Position numbers and translations under genes: made by a program | Part shown: piece after piece, positions 1-8,213 of the stretch | Position numbering within the stretch: position 1 is the stretch's first letter | Layout of the letters: each line of letters opens with the position of its first letter | The notes under the pieces: model-generated | The model's database searches: none | The model's input: only the letters and a program-made list of their open reading frames with translations | Told to the model about the DNA's origin: nothing | NCBI GenBank assembly: GCA_015490315.1 | Contig: WFYB01000052.1 | Span: 1 to 33,747, forward strand | DNA from: Sulfurovum sp. | GTDB lineage: Bacteria; Campylobacterota; Campylobacteria; Campylobacterales; Sulfurovaceae | DNA length: 33,747 nt | Direction of reading: 5' to 3'

Positions 1-1021
1 CAATGACAGCCAGTGCCCAACCTGAACCTTGATTGTACATTTCTGTAGCTTTAAGATCTGCGACCCAATAGCGTCCACTCTGTTGAACATACTGTGTTAC
101 ATTAACAGCAGCACCGTAGTCAAAGATACTACCATCTACCATCCAATTAAACTTTTCATCTGCAGTTAGTGTAACATAGCCGCCTGTTGTAGGTGTTTTG
201 AATCTTATCGTAGCAGCTGATGCTCTTACAGTTTGGTTATCTGTATCTAATCTACCTATCCAATAAAGCCATGCTTCTATGACTTGGTCATTAGCATTAA
301 GTGTTAAATCTGCAGAGGTAGAATTGAGATAGCCGTTAGCAATGGCTTCCGGATCAAGATTGGCATATTCCTGATAGTAGCTATTGTTTGAAGCAGTGAA
401 ACCTGGATCTACACAACTTGAGGTACCGTTTTTCCAACATAATGACTGGTTACCAATCACTAATAAGTCACCATAAATATTGGTATTTTCAGCTCCAGCA
501 ACATTGACCTTTGTAAAGGGTCGAGGGTTGTTTGAGGTTAAAGATTTGGTTGTTGAAATTGAAAAATAGTCAATTCCAACCCATTCATCACTTGCAGTAG
601 AGTCGGGTACTACATCTAGTGTTACAAGACCATTATCATCTGTTGTAATTTCAAAGGATTCGATATAGTAATTACCAGCTCCTTGATATTGTTTGATGAG
701 TGAACCATTCATAAAAACGTTAAGGTAATCAACATAGCTTCCGGAAGTTTCCCATGTAGAAGGTACATAATAACGAAACGTAACATATAAGGTTTGATTG
801 GCATATGAAGTACCAAGATTATATGTCTTGGTTGCAATCTGGTCTCTATTGATATACATATACCCATTATTGTTCCATGTATAGGCATCACCTCCCCAAC
901 CGTCTAGACTGCCATTATTAAAGTCATCATAAGCTAATTGAGCACCAAAATTGATAGATGGGACTAGTATGAATAAGATTAAATATAAAAGTTGTTTGGG
1001 GTATCGAGTTAGATATGTCAC
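1..1021 (-). CDS. Large exported surface-type protein, N-terminal part (runs off left edge)
   Basis: I translated an uninterrupted frame of 340 codons from a GTG at 1021-1019 to the window edge. The GTG is preceded by AGAAGG with about 6 nt spacing. Residues 1-27 form a Sec-type signal peptide (basic MTYLTRYPKQ, hydrophobic LLYLILFILV, then INFGA). Residues ~28-155 are rich in Asn, Gly, Tyr and Ser and look like a beta-sandwich carbohydrate-binding or lectin-like module (starts LAYDDFNNGSLDGW). Residues ~170-340 contain NTNIYGDLLVIGNQSLC, AWLYWIGRL and GSGWALAVI, which I associate with the N-terminal regions of large DUF11-type or adhesin-like bacterial surface proteins. No catalytic motif is visible. 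The gene is clearly more AT-rich than the rest of the window, and a GEMM-I riboswitch lies in its leader. The coding call is firm; the product class is inference. The C-terminus is outside the window. Confidence 0.85.
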   Translation of the reverse strand, partial: MTYLTRYPKQLLYLILFILVPSINFGAQLAYDDFNNGSLDGWGGDAYTWNNNGYMYINRDQIATKTYNLGTSYANQTLYVTFRYYVPSTWETSGSYVDYLNVFMNGSLIKQYQGAGNYYIESFEITTDDNGLVTLDVVPDSTASDEWVGIDYFSISTTKSLTSNNPRPFTKVNVAGAENTNIYGDLLVIGNQSLCWKNGTSSCVDPGFTASNNSYYQEYANLDPEAIANGYLNSTSADLTLNANDQVIEAWLYWIGRLDTDNQTVRASAATIRFKTPTTGGYVTLTADEKFNWMVDGSIFDYGAAVNVTQYVQQSGRYWVADLKATEMYNQGSGWALAVI

Positions 1022-1036
1022 AATAGCACCTTCTTT

Positions 1037-1048
1037 GCTCAATTGAGC
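1037..1048 (-). promoter_or_regulatory. Palindrome beside the surface gene's Shine-Dalgarno
   Basis: GCTCAATTGAGC is perfectly self-complementary. On the transcript it can form a hairpin flanked by TTTGC and GCAAA, ending directly beside the AAAGAAGG ribosome binding site. It is a candidate part of the riboswitch expression platform. This is read from sequence only. Confidence 0.35.
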
Positions 1049-1104
1049 GCAAAATTTTTGTATGTATATTGAAAAGTGTTATCATTTAAAGAATATGCTT
1101 ATGG

Positions 1105-1170
1105 TCGGCAACCCGGCTGTCTCTACAGACCCGTGGCTTTCTGTCCTTCCTTCAAGAAGTTTAGCTTTTC
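1105..1170 (-). promoter_or_regulatory. Cyclic di-GMP-I (GEMM-I) riboswitch, copy 1
   Basis: Read on the minus strand, the RNA runs GAAAAGCUAAAC, then a short helix, GGACAGAAAGCC, ACGGGUCU, loop, AGACAGCC and GGGUUGCC. The GACxxAAAGCC core, the GGGUCU/AGAC helix and the GCCGGGUUGCC 3' strand are GEMM-I landmarks. A second copy at 10137-10206 keeps the same core while both helices change sequence and stay paired, as expected of a structured RNA. It sits about 84 nt upstream of the surface gene's GTG, with a candidate promoter just upstream. The 5' strand reads GCUAAAC rather than the commoner GGCAAAC, so ligand identity (c-di-GMP or 3',3'-cGAMP) is not settled by eye. Confidence 0.8.
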
Positions 1171-1189
1171 TCCATACATTACATCATTT

Positions 1190-1195
1190 AGTATA
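1190..1195 (-). promoter_or_regulatory. Candidate -10 box for riboswitch/surface-protein transcript
   Basis: TATACT on the minus strand, within the AT-rich stretch TATATTATGTTATACTAA. It lies about 20 nt upstream of the aptamer's first helix, so transcription would begin just before the riboswitch. No convincing -35 is visible, which is common in Campylobacterota. Confidence 0.45.
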
Positions 1196-1378
1196 ACATA
1201 ATATAGGATAAAAAAACAGATGTAGTCATTCTAATGGACAATCTGCATAAAATACATAGAAGTATTTGGGGATATGACACATTTTGCACCATGGCGAGAT
1301 CTGTATCTCTGTAGGGCATTAATACACTTTTTACACACTCTACGCTATGATAAAGCAATCAAAACGTGAAGGCAGTGT

Positions 1379-2029
1379 ATGGATATGAAAAAGAGTATTT
1401 TGGTGGCGATGGTCATGGCGGTAGTGTTGGGCGGATGCGGTGCGTCGAAGGATGGCGTGGCGGAGTTCAACAAGCCTGCACTCTACTGGTACAAAAAGAT
1501 CGCAGCAAGTATCAGCGACGGCAATATGGACAAAGCAGATGCCTACTATATCTCTCTCAAGAGCGAACATATGCGCTCTCCGCTGATGCTTACGGCGATC
1601 CTGATGCTTGCCCATGCCCACATGAGCAAAGAGGAGTATCTACTGGCAAACTACTATCTCGATGAGTACAACAAGCGTTTTGGAGATCCCAAAAGCAGAG
1701 AGTACATCGACTTCATGAAGCTAAAAGCCTCTTTCCTCGGGATCAAAGATGTCTACAAGGATCAGAAGCTGATCATGGACTCCATCAGGCAGGCACGTAC
1801 CTATCTGATGCGCTATCCCGGCTCCGAGTATACACCGCTGGTCAACACGATCCTGGTCAGACTATTGATGAGTCAGTATCTGCTCAATGAAAATATCGCA
1901 GCGCTATATGACCGTATCGGCAAGCCCGAAGCGGCGAAGATCTACAGAGAGAAAAACAGCAACTCCGTGGTCGAGATGTCCGATATCACCCCTCCGGAAA
2001 AAGGGATCATCGGTAAGATCTTCGATTAA
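1379..2029 (+). CDS. bamD: Outer membrane assembly lipoprotein BamD
   Basis: BamD is an outer-membrane lipoprotein with TPR-like helices that, with BamA, inserts beta-barrel proteins such as the LptD encoded later in this window. The 216-residue product begins with a lipoprotein signal peptide ending in the lipobox LGGC, so the lipidated cysteine is near residue 20. The mature part is alpha-helical and TPR-like (for example EEYLLANYYLDEYNKRFGD and YLMRYPGSEYTPLVNTIL, typical of BamD/YfiO). AAGG lies 6-7 nt before the ATG at 1379; a second in-frame ATG two codons later would also serve. It is followed after 118 bp by lon, an arrangement I know from other Campylobacterota. It is shorter than E. 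coli BamD (about 245 aa), which is usual for this group. Confidence 0.85.
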   Translation: MDMKKSILVAMVMAVVLGGCGASKDGVAEFNKPALYWYKKIAASISDGNMDKADAYYISLKSEHMRSPLMLTAILMLAHAHMSKEEYLLANYYLDEYNKRFGDPKSREYIDFMKLKASFLGIKDVYKDQKLIMDSIRQARTYLMRYPGSEYTPLVNTILVRLLMSQYLLNENIAALYDRIGKPEAAKIYREKNSNSVVEMSDITPPEKGIIGKIFD

Positions 2030-2037
2030 CCTAAATG

Positions 2038-2046
2038 TGCTATAAA
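2038..2046 (+). promoter_or_regulatory. Candidate extended -10 promoter for lon
   Basis: TGCTATAAA follows directly after the bamD stop. It would give lon its own transcript with a leader of roughly 95 nt. No heat-shock operator (CIRCE or HAIR-type) was recognised. Confidence 0.3.
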
Positions 2047-2147
2047 GTATCTTATAGTAATAACATACTTTGTAGCAGCTATTTCAAATATCTTTATCTG
2101 TTATCCGCTACATATTCATACAACTATTTTAAATAAAAGGAGTCAGA

Positions 2148-4568
2148 ATGCAACTCAGTGACTACGATGCATTTCCTACAACATTACCGATCGTGGTAGA
2201 AGATGAACTCTTCTTGTACCCCTTTATGATCAGCCCTATTTTTTTAAGCAATGAAAAAGATATCGCTGCTGTGAATGAGGCGATGGAGAACAATTCGCTG
2301 CTCTTTGTTACCTCTTCTATCCCCGGCAAAGAGGGGAGCCGTGACTTTGATGCGATGTATAGAGTGGGTGTGATCGGGACGATCATGCGCAAGGTACAGA
2401 TCCCTGACGGCAGAGTGAAGATACTCTTTCAGGGATTGACGCGAGGAAAGATACTCGAGCCTGTGGAAGGTGAGGTCAGCAAGGCGGTGATCGATGTGGT
2501 CGAGACGCAGCCCTATGATGAGGTGAGGGTCAATGCCCTGATGGAGGTGCTCAAAGACAAGATCAAGACCCTCTCATCACTAAGCAGCTCGCTACCTGGG
2601 GATCTGGTGCGTACGATAGAGGAGAATGACGAACCGCACCGTATCGCCGATCTCATCTCGTCGATGCTCAAGCTCGACAAAGAGGTGGCATACAGCCTCT
2701 ATATCGAGCCGGATATCGAAAAGAGAGTCCTTGGACTGATCGATGTGATCACTTCGGAGATCGAGGCAGCGAAGATCCAGCGTGAGATCCGTTCCAAAGT
2801 CCACAACAAGATAGAACAGACAAACAAAGAGTATTTCCTCAAAGAGCAGCTCAAAGAGATACAGCAGGAGCTGGGGATCGATACACACAGGGAAGAGGAG
2901 ATCGCCGCTTTTAGAGAGAAGATCGAAAAGCTCAAGCCCTATATGAGCGAGGATGCCTACAAAGAGGTCAGCAAACAGCTCGAACGCTTCGCAAGGATGC
3001 ATCCTGACAGTGCAGATGCCAACGTGATCCAGAGCTATCTGGAGTGGGTACTGGAGATCCCCTTTGGTGAATTCACCAAAAACAATCTGAGTATCATCAA
3101 AGTCTCTCAGGAGCTTGACAAAGACCACTATGGTCTCGAGAAGCCCAAAGAGCGCATCATCGAATACTTCTCTGTCAAAGAGCTTGCGGAACTCAGAGGG
3201 GTGAAAGATGCAGAGGCAGAGGGTGCGATCCTCTGTTTCGCGGGACCTCCGGGAGTGGGGAAAACCTCTTTGGCAAATTCCATCGCTACAGCGCTGGGGC
3301 GTCCGCTGGTACGTATAGCACTGGGCGGACTCGAGGATGTCAACGAACTGCGAGGGCATAGACGTACCTATGTCGGAGCGATGCCCGGACGTATCGTACA
3401 GGGCTTGATTGAAGCGAAGAAGATGGATCCTGTCATCGTCCTCGATGAGATCGACAAAGTAGGGCGAAGCATGCGCGGTGATCCTACTGCGGCACTGCTT
3501 GAGATACTTGATCCGGAGCAGAACAAGAAGTACAGAGACTACTATCTCAACTTTGATATCGATCTAAGCAAGGCGATCTTTATCGCAACTGCCAATGATG
3601 TCGGTCGTATCCCTGCACCGCTTAGAGACAGGATGGAGTTCATCGGACTTAACTCCTATACACCCAAAGAGAAGTTTGAGATCGCCAAGCGCTATCTCAT
3701 CCCGCAAGAGCTCAAGAAGCATGCACTCAAAGCCCGGGAGTTTTCCATATCTGACAAGGCGTTGAGGATCCTTATCGACGAATATACCCGTGAAGCGGGT
3801 GTGCGAAATCTGCGAAGAAAGATCGCTGCACTCATGCGTAAAGTAGCCCGTGAGCTTCTTGAGGATGCCAGCAAGCAGAAGGTACGCATCACCAAAAAGA
3901 ATCTCGCCAAATATGCTGACAAGAAGGTCTTTGAGTTTACTACCGTTGATGAGGCAACTCAGGTCGGTGTGGTCAACGGACTAGCTTGGACAGCTGTGGG
4001 TGGTGATGTACTGACGATCGAAGCGATCAAGATCAAGGGCAAAGGCGGACTGCAGCTGACAGGAAGTCTCGGTGACGTGATGAAAGAGTCTGCACGTATC
4101 GCCCATTCGGTCGTTAAGATACTCATCGATGAGGGCAAGCTCAAGATACCGCAGTCAGTTATCCCCAAAAGTGCTAAAGAGCGTGAAGAGGGTATCACAG
4201 TGGATCAGAGTGAGGTGTACAAAAGATACGATCTGCATATCCATGTACCCGAAGGTGCCACGCCAAAAGACGGTCCGAGTGCAGGTATCACGATGGTCAC
4301 AGCAATCGCTTCGATACTGAGTGAACGCAAGGTTGATAACAAAGTGGCGATGACCGGAGAGGTGACACTGATAGGGAAAGTACTGCCTATAGGCGGATTG
4401 AAAGAGAAGCTGATCGCCGCTTATAAGGCTGGCGTGACGAAAGCCTTGATCCCCAAAAAGAACTTTGAACGTGATATGGATGATATCCCAAGTGAGGTGA
4501 CCGAACATATCGAGATCATTCCGGTCGAGGATGTCAATGATGTCTTGAAAGAGGCTTTGGTAAAGTAG
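2148..4568 (+). CDS. lon: ATP-dependent protease LonA
   Basis: Cytoplasmic AAA+ protease that unfolds and degrades misfolded and regulatory proteins. It is 806 residues, standard for LonA. The N-terminal substrate-binding domain covers ~1-200, followed by a coiled-coil region (TNKEYFLKEQLKEIQQELG). Walker A is GPPGVGKT at 366-373 with K372; Walker B is VIVLDE at ~429-434. The C-terminal protease domain carries the Ser-Lys dyad, S711 in DGPSAG and K754 in GGLKEK, spaced 43 residues apart as in E. coli Lon (S679/K722). The ATG is preceded by AAAAGGAG at good spacing. All key residues are intact. It converges with the receiver gene on the opposite strand. Confidence 0.97.
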   Translation: MQLSDYDAFPTTLPIVVEDELFLYPFMISPIFLSNEKDIAAVNEAMENNSLLFVTSSIPGKEGSRDFDAMYRVGVIGTIMRKVQIPDGRVKILFQGLTRGKILEPVEGEVSKAVIDVVETQPYDEVRVNALMEVLKDKIKTLSSLSSSLPGDLVRTIEENDEPHRIADLISSMLKLDKEVAYSLYIEPDIEKRVLGLIDVITSEIEAAKIQREIRSKVHNKIEQTNKEYFLKEQLKEIQQELGIDTHREEEIAAFREKIEKLKPYMSEDAYKEVSKQLERFARMHPDSADANVIQSYLEWVLEIPFGEFTKNNLSIIKVSQELDKDHYGLEKPKERIIEYFSVKELAELRGVKDAEAEGAILCFAGPPGVGKTSLANSIATALGRPLVRIALGGLEDVNELRGHRRTYVGAMPGRIVQGLIEAKKMDPVIVLDEIDKVGRSMRGDPTAALLEILDPEQNKKYRDYYLNFDIDLSKAIFIATANDVGRIPAPLRDRMEFIGLNSYTPKEKFEIAKRYLIPQELKKHALKAREFSISDKALRILIDEYTREAGVRNLRRKIAALMRKVARELLEDASKQKVRITKKNLAKYADKKVFEFTTVDEATQVGVVNGLAWTAVGGDVLTIEAIKIKGKGGLQLTGSLGDVMKESARIAHSVVKILIDEGKLKIPQSVIPKSAKEREEGITVDQSEVYKRYDLHIHVPEGATPKDGPSAGITMVTAIASILSERKVDNKVAMTGEVTLIGKVLPIGGLKEKLIAAYKAGVTKALIPKKNFERDMDDIPSEVTEHIEIIPVEDVNDVLKEALVK

Positions 4569-4574
4569 ATGGAT

Positions 4575-4592
4575 GAGGCACTCATGTGCCTC
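4575..4592. terminator. Bidirectional terminator-like hairpin between lon and the receiver gene
   Basis: GAGGCAC-TCAT-GTGCCTC forms a perfect 7-bp stem with a 4-nt loop in the 51-bp gap between two convergent genes. The following T-tract is poor (TATCGTGT), so efficiency is uncertain. Confidence 0.5.
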
Positions 4593-4619
4593 TATCGTGT
4601 AGAGGAGAAGCGGGTCAGT

Positions 4620-4985
4620 CTATGACCACTGTGCGATCTTGCCGAAGAGTACTTCTTCTTTGATCGGCTTTCTTAGGAAGTCATTGGCACCGTTGTCAAA
4701 TACCTCCGTTTTACGTGTATCATCCGTAGAGAGTACAATGACAGGGATATGTGAGTTTGCCATATCCGATCTGAATATCTTCAAAAACTCTATCCCATCA
4801 ACGATCGGCATCATAACATCCAGAAGAATGATATTGACATCGGTCTCCTTTTTGAGCTTGTTCAGTGCATCGGAGCCGTTTTCGGCTTCGATGACTTCGG
4901 AAACCTCCGGATGCTTTTTCAGCAGTGTCTGTAACAGTTTTCGATTGATAAAGTCATCATCAACGATCAATACTTTTAGTGCCAT
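4620..4985 (-). CDS. Single-domain (CheY-like) response regulator
   Basis: A 121-residue stand-alone receiver with no output domain. The acidic pair is D9-D10, the phospho-acceptor is D56 (ILLDVMMP), the switch Thr/Ser region is VLSTDD and the conserved lysine is K106 (FLRKP). It is the last gene of the phosphorelay operon. Only 5 bp separate it from the hybrid kinase, and its ribosome binding site (AGAGGA) overlaps the kinase stop codon, so the two are probably translationally coupled. It most likely acts as terminal acceptor of the kinase/Hpt relay or as a protein-binding switch, for example on chemotaxis or a cyclase. That target is inferred; nothing in the sequence names it. Confidence 0.9.
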   Translation of the reverse strand: MALKVLIVDDDFINRKLLQTLLKKHPEVSEVIEAENGSDALNKLKKETDVNIILLDVMMPIVDGIEFLKIFRSDMANSHIPVIVLSTDDTRKTEVFDNGANDFLRKPIKEEVLFGKIAQWS

Positions 4986-4990
4986 ATCTC

Positions 4991-7900
4991 TTATCCTCTA
5001 TACTTTTTAATAATATTTTCTATCTCTTCTTTGGATTTGGAGCCTGTGATTATAGCGATATTCTCGACAGAAATGCTGATATTCCCGTTTGCAAGACCTT
5101 CATCGGCGAAGACAATATCGTATGCCCCGCTTGAGAGCATACTGTCGAGCCGGTTCAGCTCCTCTGCCAGGTCATATTCATAGCCCAGATTATCAAGCAC
5201 CTTGGCAAGTACTCTGCGCTCCAGGAGGAATTTTTTGGCGATGAGAATCTTTTTAGCTTGGCTCTCCTGTGGTGCTTCCTGGCTGCTTTCCACCTCGAGG
5301 GAGATCGTGTCATCTTCGTCGAGTGTAATCGTGTCAGTATCGCTTACAGGCGGCTTTTCTGCCGCCTTTGGTTCCTCTTTGGGAGCCGGGGCAGTTGTTT
5401 TGGCTTCAGCTGTTTGTGTCTGGGCTGTTTTCTCCTCTTTCTTCTCCCCTTTTCTGATCTTGTCACCAAGGAATTTATTGAGTACATAGAGCAGTTCTGC
5501 TGTTTCGATCGGTTTGGTGATATACTCATCCATACCTTCTCCAAGGAAACGCTCCCTGTCCCCTTTGAGGGCATTGGCTGTCAGTGCGACGATAGGGATA
5601 TGTGGTACCTCTTCATCCTCTTCATAGTCAAGGATCTCATGGGTCGCTTCGATCCCGTCCATCACAGGCATCTGAATATCCATAAAGAGCAGGTCATAGT
5701 CATTGGCTTTACGCTTTTCAAAGGCTTCGAGACCGTTGTTCGCAAGATCAACAGTGATACCGTGCTCTTCAAGGATACGCTTGATCAGTTTCTGGTTGAT
5801 GATATTGTCTTCCGTCACAAGGATCTTCGCATCGAACTTCGCAGCATGCAGCGGGATGGACTCCTCTTCAAGTTTCGGTGCCTCTGCAGAGGTAGCCTGA
5901 AGTGTATTTTTCATTTTGGTCAAAGTGACCGGTTTGAAGATGACATTATCAGGATTGACACCAAGCTCTTCGATCTTGCTTCTGCTGGTGACATTGGCAA
6001 TGACGATCAGTTTGGATTTGTCGATATTGGCGACTGCATCGATGATATTCTGCTTCGCTTTGTCGATATCGATCCAGTAGCTTCTGCAGACATCATTGTC
6101 ATTGAGCTCTTTGAGATCACCGACAGATTCGAAATGTTTTACGGATGGACCGAAATACTTGAAGTAGGCTTCAAGATAGTTATCGAGTTTGGTTGGGATC
6201 TCCTGCTCATATTTTCCGATCGTCATGTCGGTATAGGCATTCATATAGCTCGGCTCGGTCGATGCTACCTCTTCGAGAGGCAGGCTGAAATAGAATGTCG
6301 TACCGTGATCCTTGGCACTTTCGAGTTCAAGTTTGCCGCCCATGAGCTCCACAAACTGACTGGAGATTGTCAGACCGAGACCTGTACCTCCATATTTTCT
6401 TGTAACAGAGACATCAGCCTGCGAAAAGGCTTCAAAGATACGCGACTGCTGATCTTTGGTCATACCGATACCGTTATCCTGTACAGAGAAGTATATTTTC
6501 GGATTGAGATCTCCCTCTTCCTGTATTTTTTTGATTTCGAGATTGATCTCGCCGCCGTAGCTGGTAAACTTGATAGCATTGGAAAGGAGGTTGATCAGAA
6601 TCTCTTTGATCTTGGTAGGATCCCCTTTGAGCTTCGGACTGATCGTAGGATCCATATAGAAGTTGAGATCAATATTTTTCTCTGCAGCACCGACCGCATA
6701 GGTCTCGACCGCACTTTCAAATTCTGCTGCAGCGTCGAATACGACATTTTCGATCTCGATCTTGTTACTCTCGATCTTTGAGAGGTCAAGGATATTGTTG
6801 ATAATGCTCAGAAGGTTTTCGGAACTCTTATCGATAATAGAGAGGAACTCCTCCTGTTCCGGTGTCAAGTCGGTACTTCTGAGGATTTCTGTAAATCCGA
6901 CAATACCGTTGAGCGGAGTACGGATCTCATGTGACATATTGGCAAGGAAGAGTGACTTCGCCTCGTTTGCCTGCAGGGCGGTCATCTTATCCTCTTTGGC
7001 AGTCTCGACCAGTGATTCGAGGAATTTGTAGGCCTCTTTGGTACCATCGTGCGTATCCAGGTCGATGTTTTCGATCGCCATGGCATCGGAGGTAAGGTAC
7101 TGTTCAGAACTCTTCATCTCCTGAACCGCTTTGTTCAATACATCTTCAAGCTCTTTGATGTTTCTGGTAATATCTCTGGTCGTGGTATATCCCAAGTAGG
7201 CAAGGATAAAACTCAGAAGCCAGATAGCTGTCGCAATAGCAAGCAGCAGAAGCTGTTTCTGCAAGAAGACATTGGTCTTTTGCCAGAGCGCATTGGAGAC
7301 GATAAGCTCTGCTTTGGAGAGGAGTGCGATCTTCTGTGTCTGCAGAGAGAACCAGTCCATGACATCTTCTGCATAATCCCCGTTATCCACATCAGTCTGA
7401 ATCGCAGAGGAGGTTTCTGCAAGCTCTGTAAGCATCTCTTTTGTCTTGGGACTGTTCAGCAGTGCAGAGAGTTGATTTCTAAGTTCGATATCGGTCACCT
7501 GAGAAAGGTCAAAGGTATTCGCCTTGGTTTTAAATTGATCCCAAAGGGCGATCTCATCGAAGGACATAGAGGATTTTTTGGTCATGAAGTAGGCGACAAA
7601 GCCCCGCTCAAGACCTGTATTTTCTTTGGCGACATAGAGTTGGTCCAATGTACTGATGAGTGAAGCGATCTCTGTATTGATGGCAAAGTTGTTCGTCTGC
7701 AGGAGGTTGTCCAGCATCGGTGTCGCCAACTGTTTGGTATATCTGTCAAAAAAGACTTTTTTGAAGTCTGCACCGGGGGTCTGAGCCTCTTTACGGATCT
7801 TGTTTATCTGGGAGATGTTTCTCAGCATCTGCTGATATTTGTTGGTGTCTATTTCACTGTTTTTTGCCAATAGGTCGACCAGGAACGGTACATAACTTTT

Positions 7901-8200
7901 GTTCTCCATGATCAGCTGTGTACGCAACTGCTGATAGGATTTGTCTGTATTTTTGTACTGTTTTTTCAATGTATCGAGAAACGCTTTCTGGTCACTTCCG
8001 AGATACATCGCAGTGATGCCCCGTTCGGTTCCTGTGTTGTTGAGTGCGTCTGATATCTTGGCGTTATTTTTGAGGATCGTCTGGAGTGTATGTACCTTCT
8101 CAAAGTTCAGGTATGACGTGACAAAGAAATAACTTGAAAGCAATATAAGCAGGGTGATCGGTACCAGTCCGATCAGTTTAAGTCTGTTACGTATAGTCAT
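4991..8200 (-). CDS. Membrane hybrid histidine kinase with NIT sensor and tandem receivers
   Basis: A 1069-residue sensor kinase. Domain order: TM1 at ~8-30; a periplasmic helical NIT (nitrate/nitrite-sensing type) domain at ~45-305 with the repeated signatures [13 protein letters not shown] and [15 protein letters not shown]2 at ~315-338; HisKA with H424 ([12 protein letters not shown]); HATPase_c with N-box N541, DNGIGM and GGTGLGL; a degenerate receiver at ~690-770; a canonical receiver at ~791-912 with D841 (LLFMDIQMP); an Ala/Glu/Lys/Pro-rich linker at ~913-982; and a third, divergent receiver at ~983-1069 retaining D1032. No HAMP is obvious; a short coiled coil links TM2 to HisKA. The ATG has AAAGGAAA at correct spacing. 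Nitrate or nitrite as ligand is a family-based guess. Confidence 0.92.
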   Translation of the reverse strand: MTIRNRLKLIGLVPITLLILLSSYFFVTSYLNFEKVHTLQTILKNNAKISDALNNTGTERGITAMYLGSDQKAFLDTLKKQYKNTDKSYQQLRTQLIMENKSYVPFLVDLLAKNSEIDTNKYQQMLRNISQINKIRKEAQTPGADFKKVFFDRYTKQLATPMLDNLLQTNNFAINTEIASLISTLDQLYVAKENTGLERGFVAYFMTKKSSMSFDEIALWDQFKTKANTFDLSQVTDIELRNQLSALLNSPKTKEMLTELAETSSAIQTDVDNGDYAEDVMDWFSLQTQKIALLSKAELIVSNALWQKTNVFLQKQLLLLAIATAIWLLSFILAYLGYTTTRDITRNIKELEDVLNKAVQEMKSSEQYLTSDAMAIENIDLDTHDGTKEAYKFLESLVETAKEDKMTALQANEAKSLFLANMSHEIRTPLNGIVGFTEILRSTDLTPEQEEFLSIIDKSSENLLSIINNILDLSKIESNKIEIENVVFDAAAEFESAVETYAVGAAEKNIDLNFYMDPTISPKLKGDPTKIKEILINLLSNAIKFTSYGGEINLEIKKIQEEGDLNPKIYFSVQDNGIGMTKDQQSRIFEAFSQADVSVTRKYGGTGLGLTISSQFVELMGGKLELESAKDHGTTFYFSLPLEEVASTEPSYMNAYTDMTIGKYEQEIPTKLDNYLEAYFKYFGPSVKHFESVGDLKELNDNDVCRSYWIDIDKAKQNIIDAVANIDKSKLIVIANVTSRSKIEELGVNPDNVIFKPVTLTKMKNTLQATSAEAPKLEEESIPLHAAKFDAKILVTEDNIINQKLIKRILEEHGITVDLANNGLEAFEKRKANDYDLLFMDIQMPVMDGIEATHEILDYEEDEEVPHIPIVALTANALKGDRERFLGEGMDEYITKPIETAELLYVLNKFLGDKIRKGEKKEEKTAQTQTAEAKTTAPAPKEEPKAAEKPPVSDTDTITLDEDDTISLEVESSQEAPQESQAKKILIAKKFLLERRVLAKVLDNLGYEYDLAEELNRLDSMLSSGAYDIVFADEGLANGNISISVENIAIITGSKSKEEIENIIKKYRG

Positions 8201-8213
8201 TGTCTATTTCCTT

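Larger units (their letters stand above)
1022..1378. other. 357-bp divergent intergenic region
   Basis: The region separates the leftward surface-protein gene from rightward bamD. It holds the minus-strand riboswitch and its promoter (about 1100-1195). A palindrome GCTCAATTGAGC lies just before the surface gene's ribosome binding site. About 180 bp on the bamD side contain no open frame or structure that I can name. Confidence 0.7.

Noticed and set aside
709-891. 60-codon minus-strand frame starting MMPIHGTIMG
   Set aside because: It is out of frame with, and contained in, the surface-protein gene on the same strand, which has signal peptide, ribosome binding site and 340 open codons.
5258-6781. 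507-codon open frame on the plus strand, opposite the hybrid kinase
   Set aside because: Its product is low-complexity, rich in Phe, Asp, Arg and Ile, and mirrors the kinase codons. There is no ribosome binding site and no recognisable domain. The minus-strand kinase explains the whole interval.
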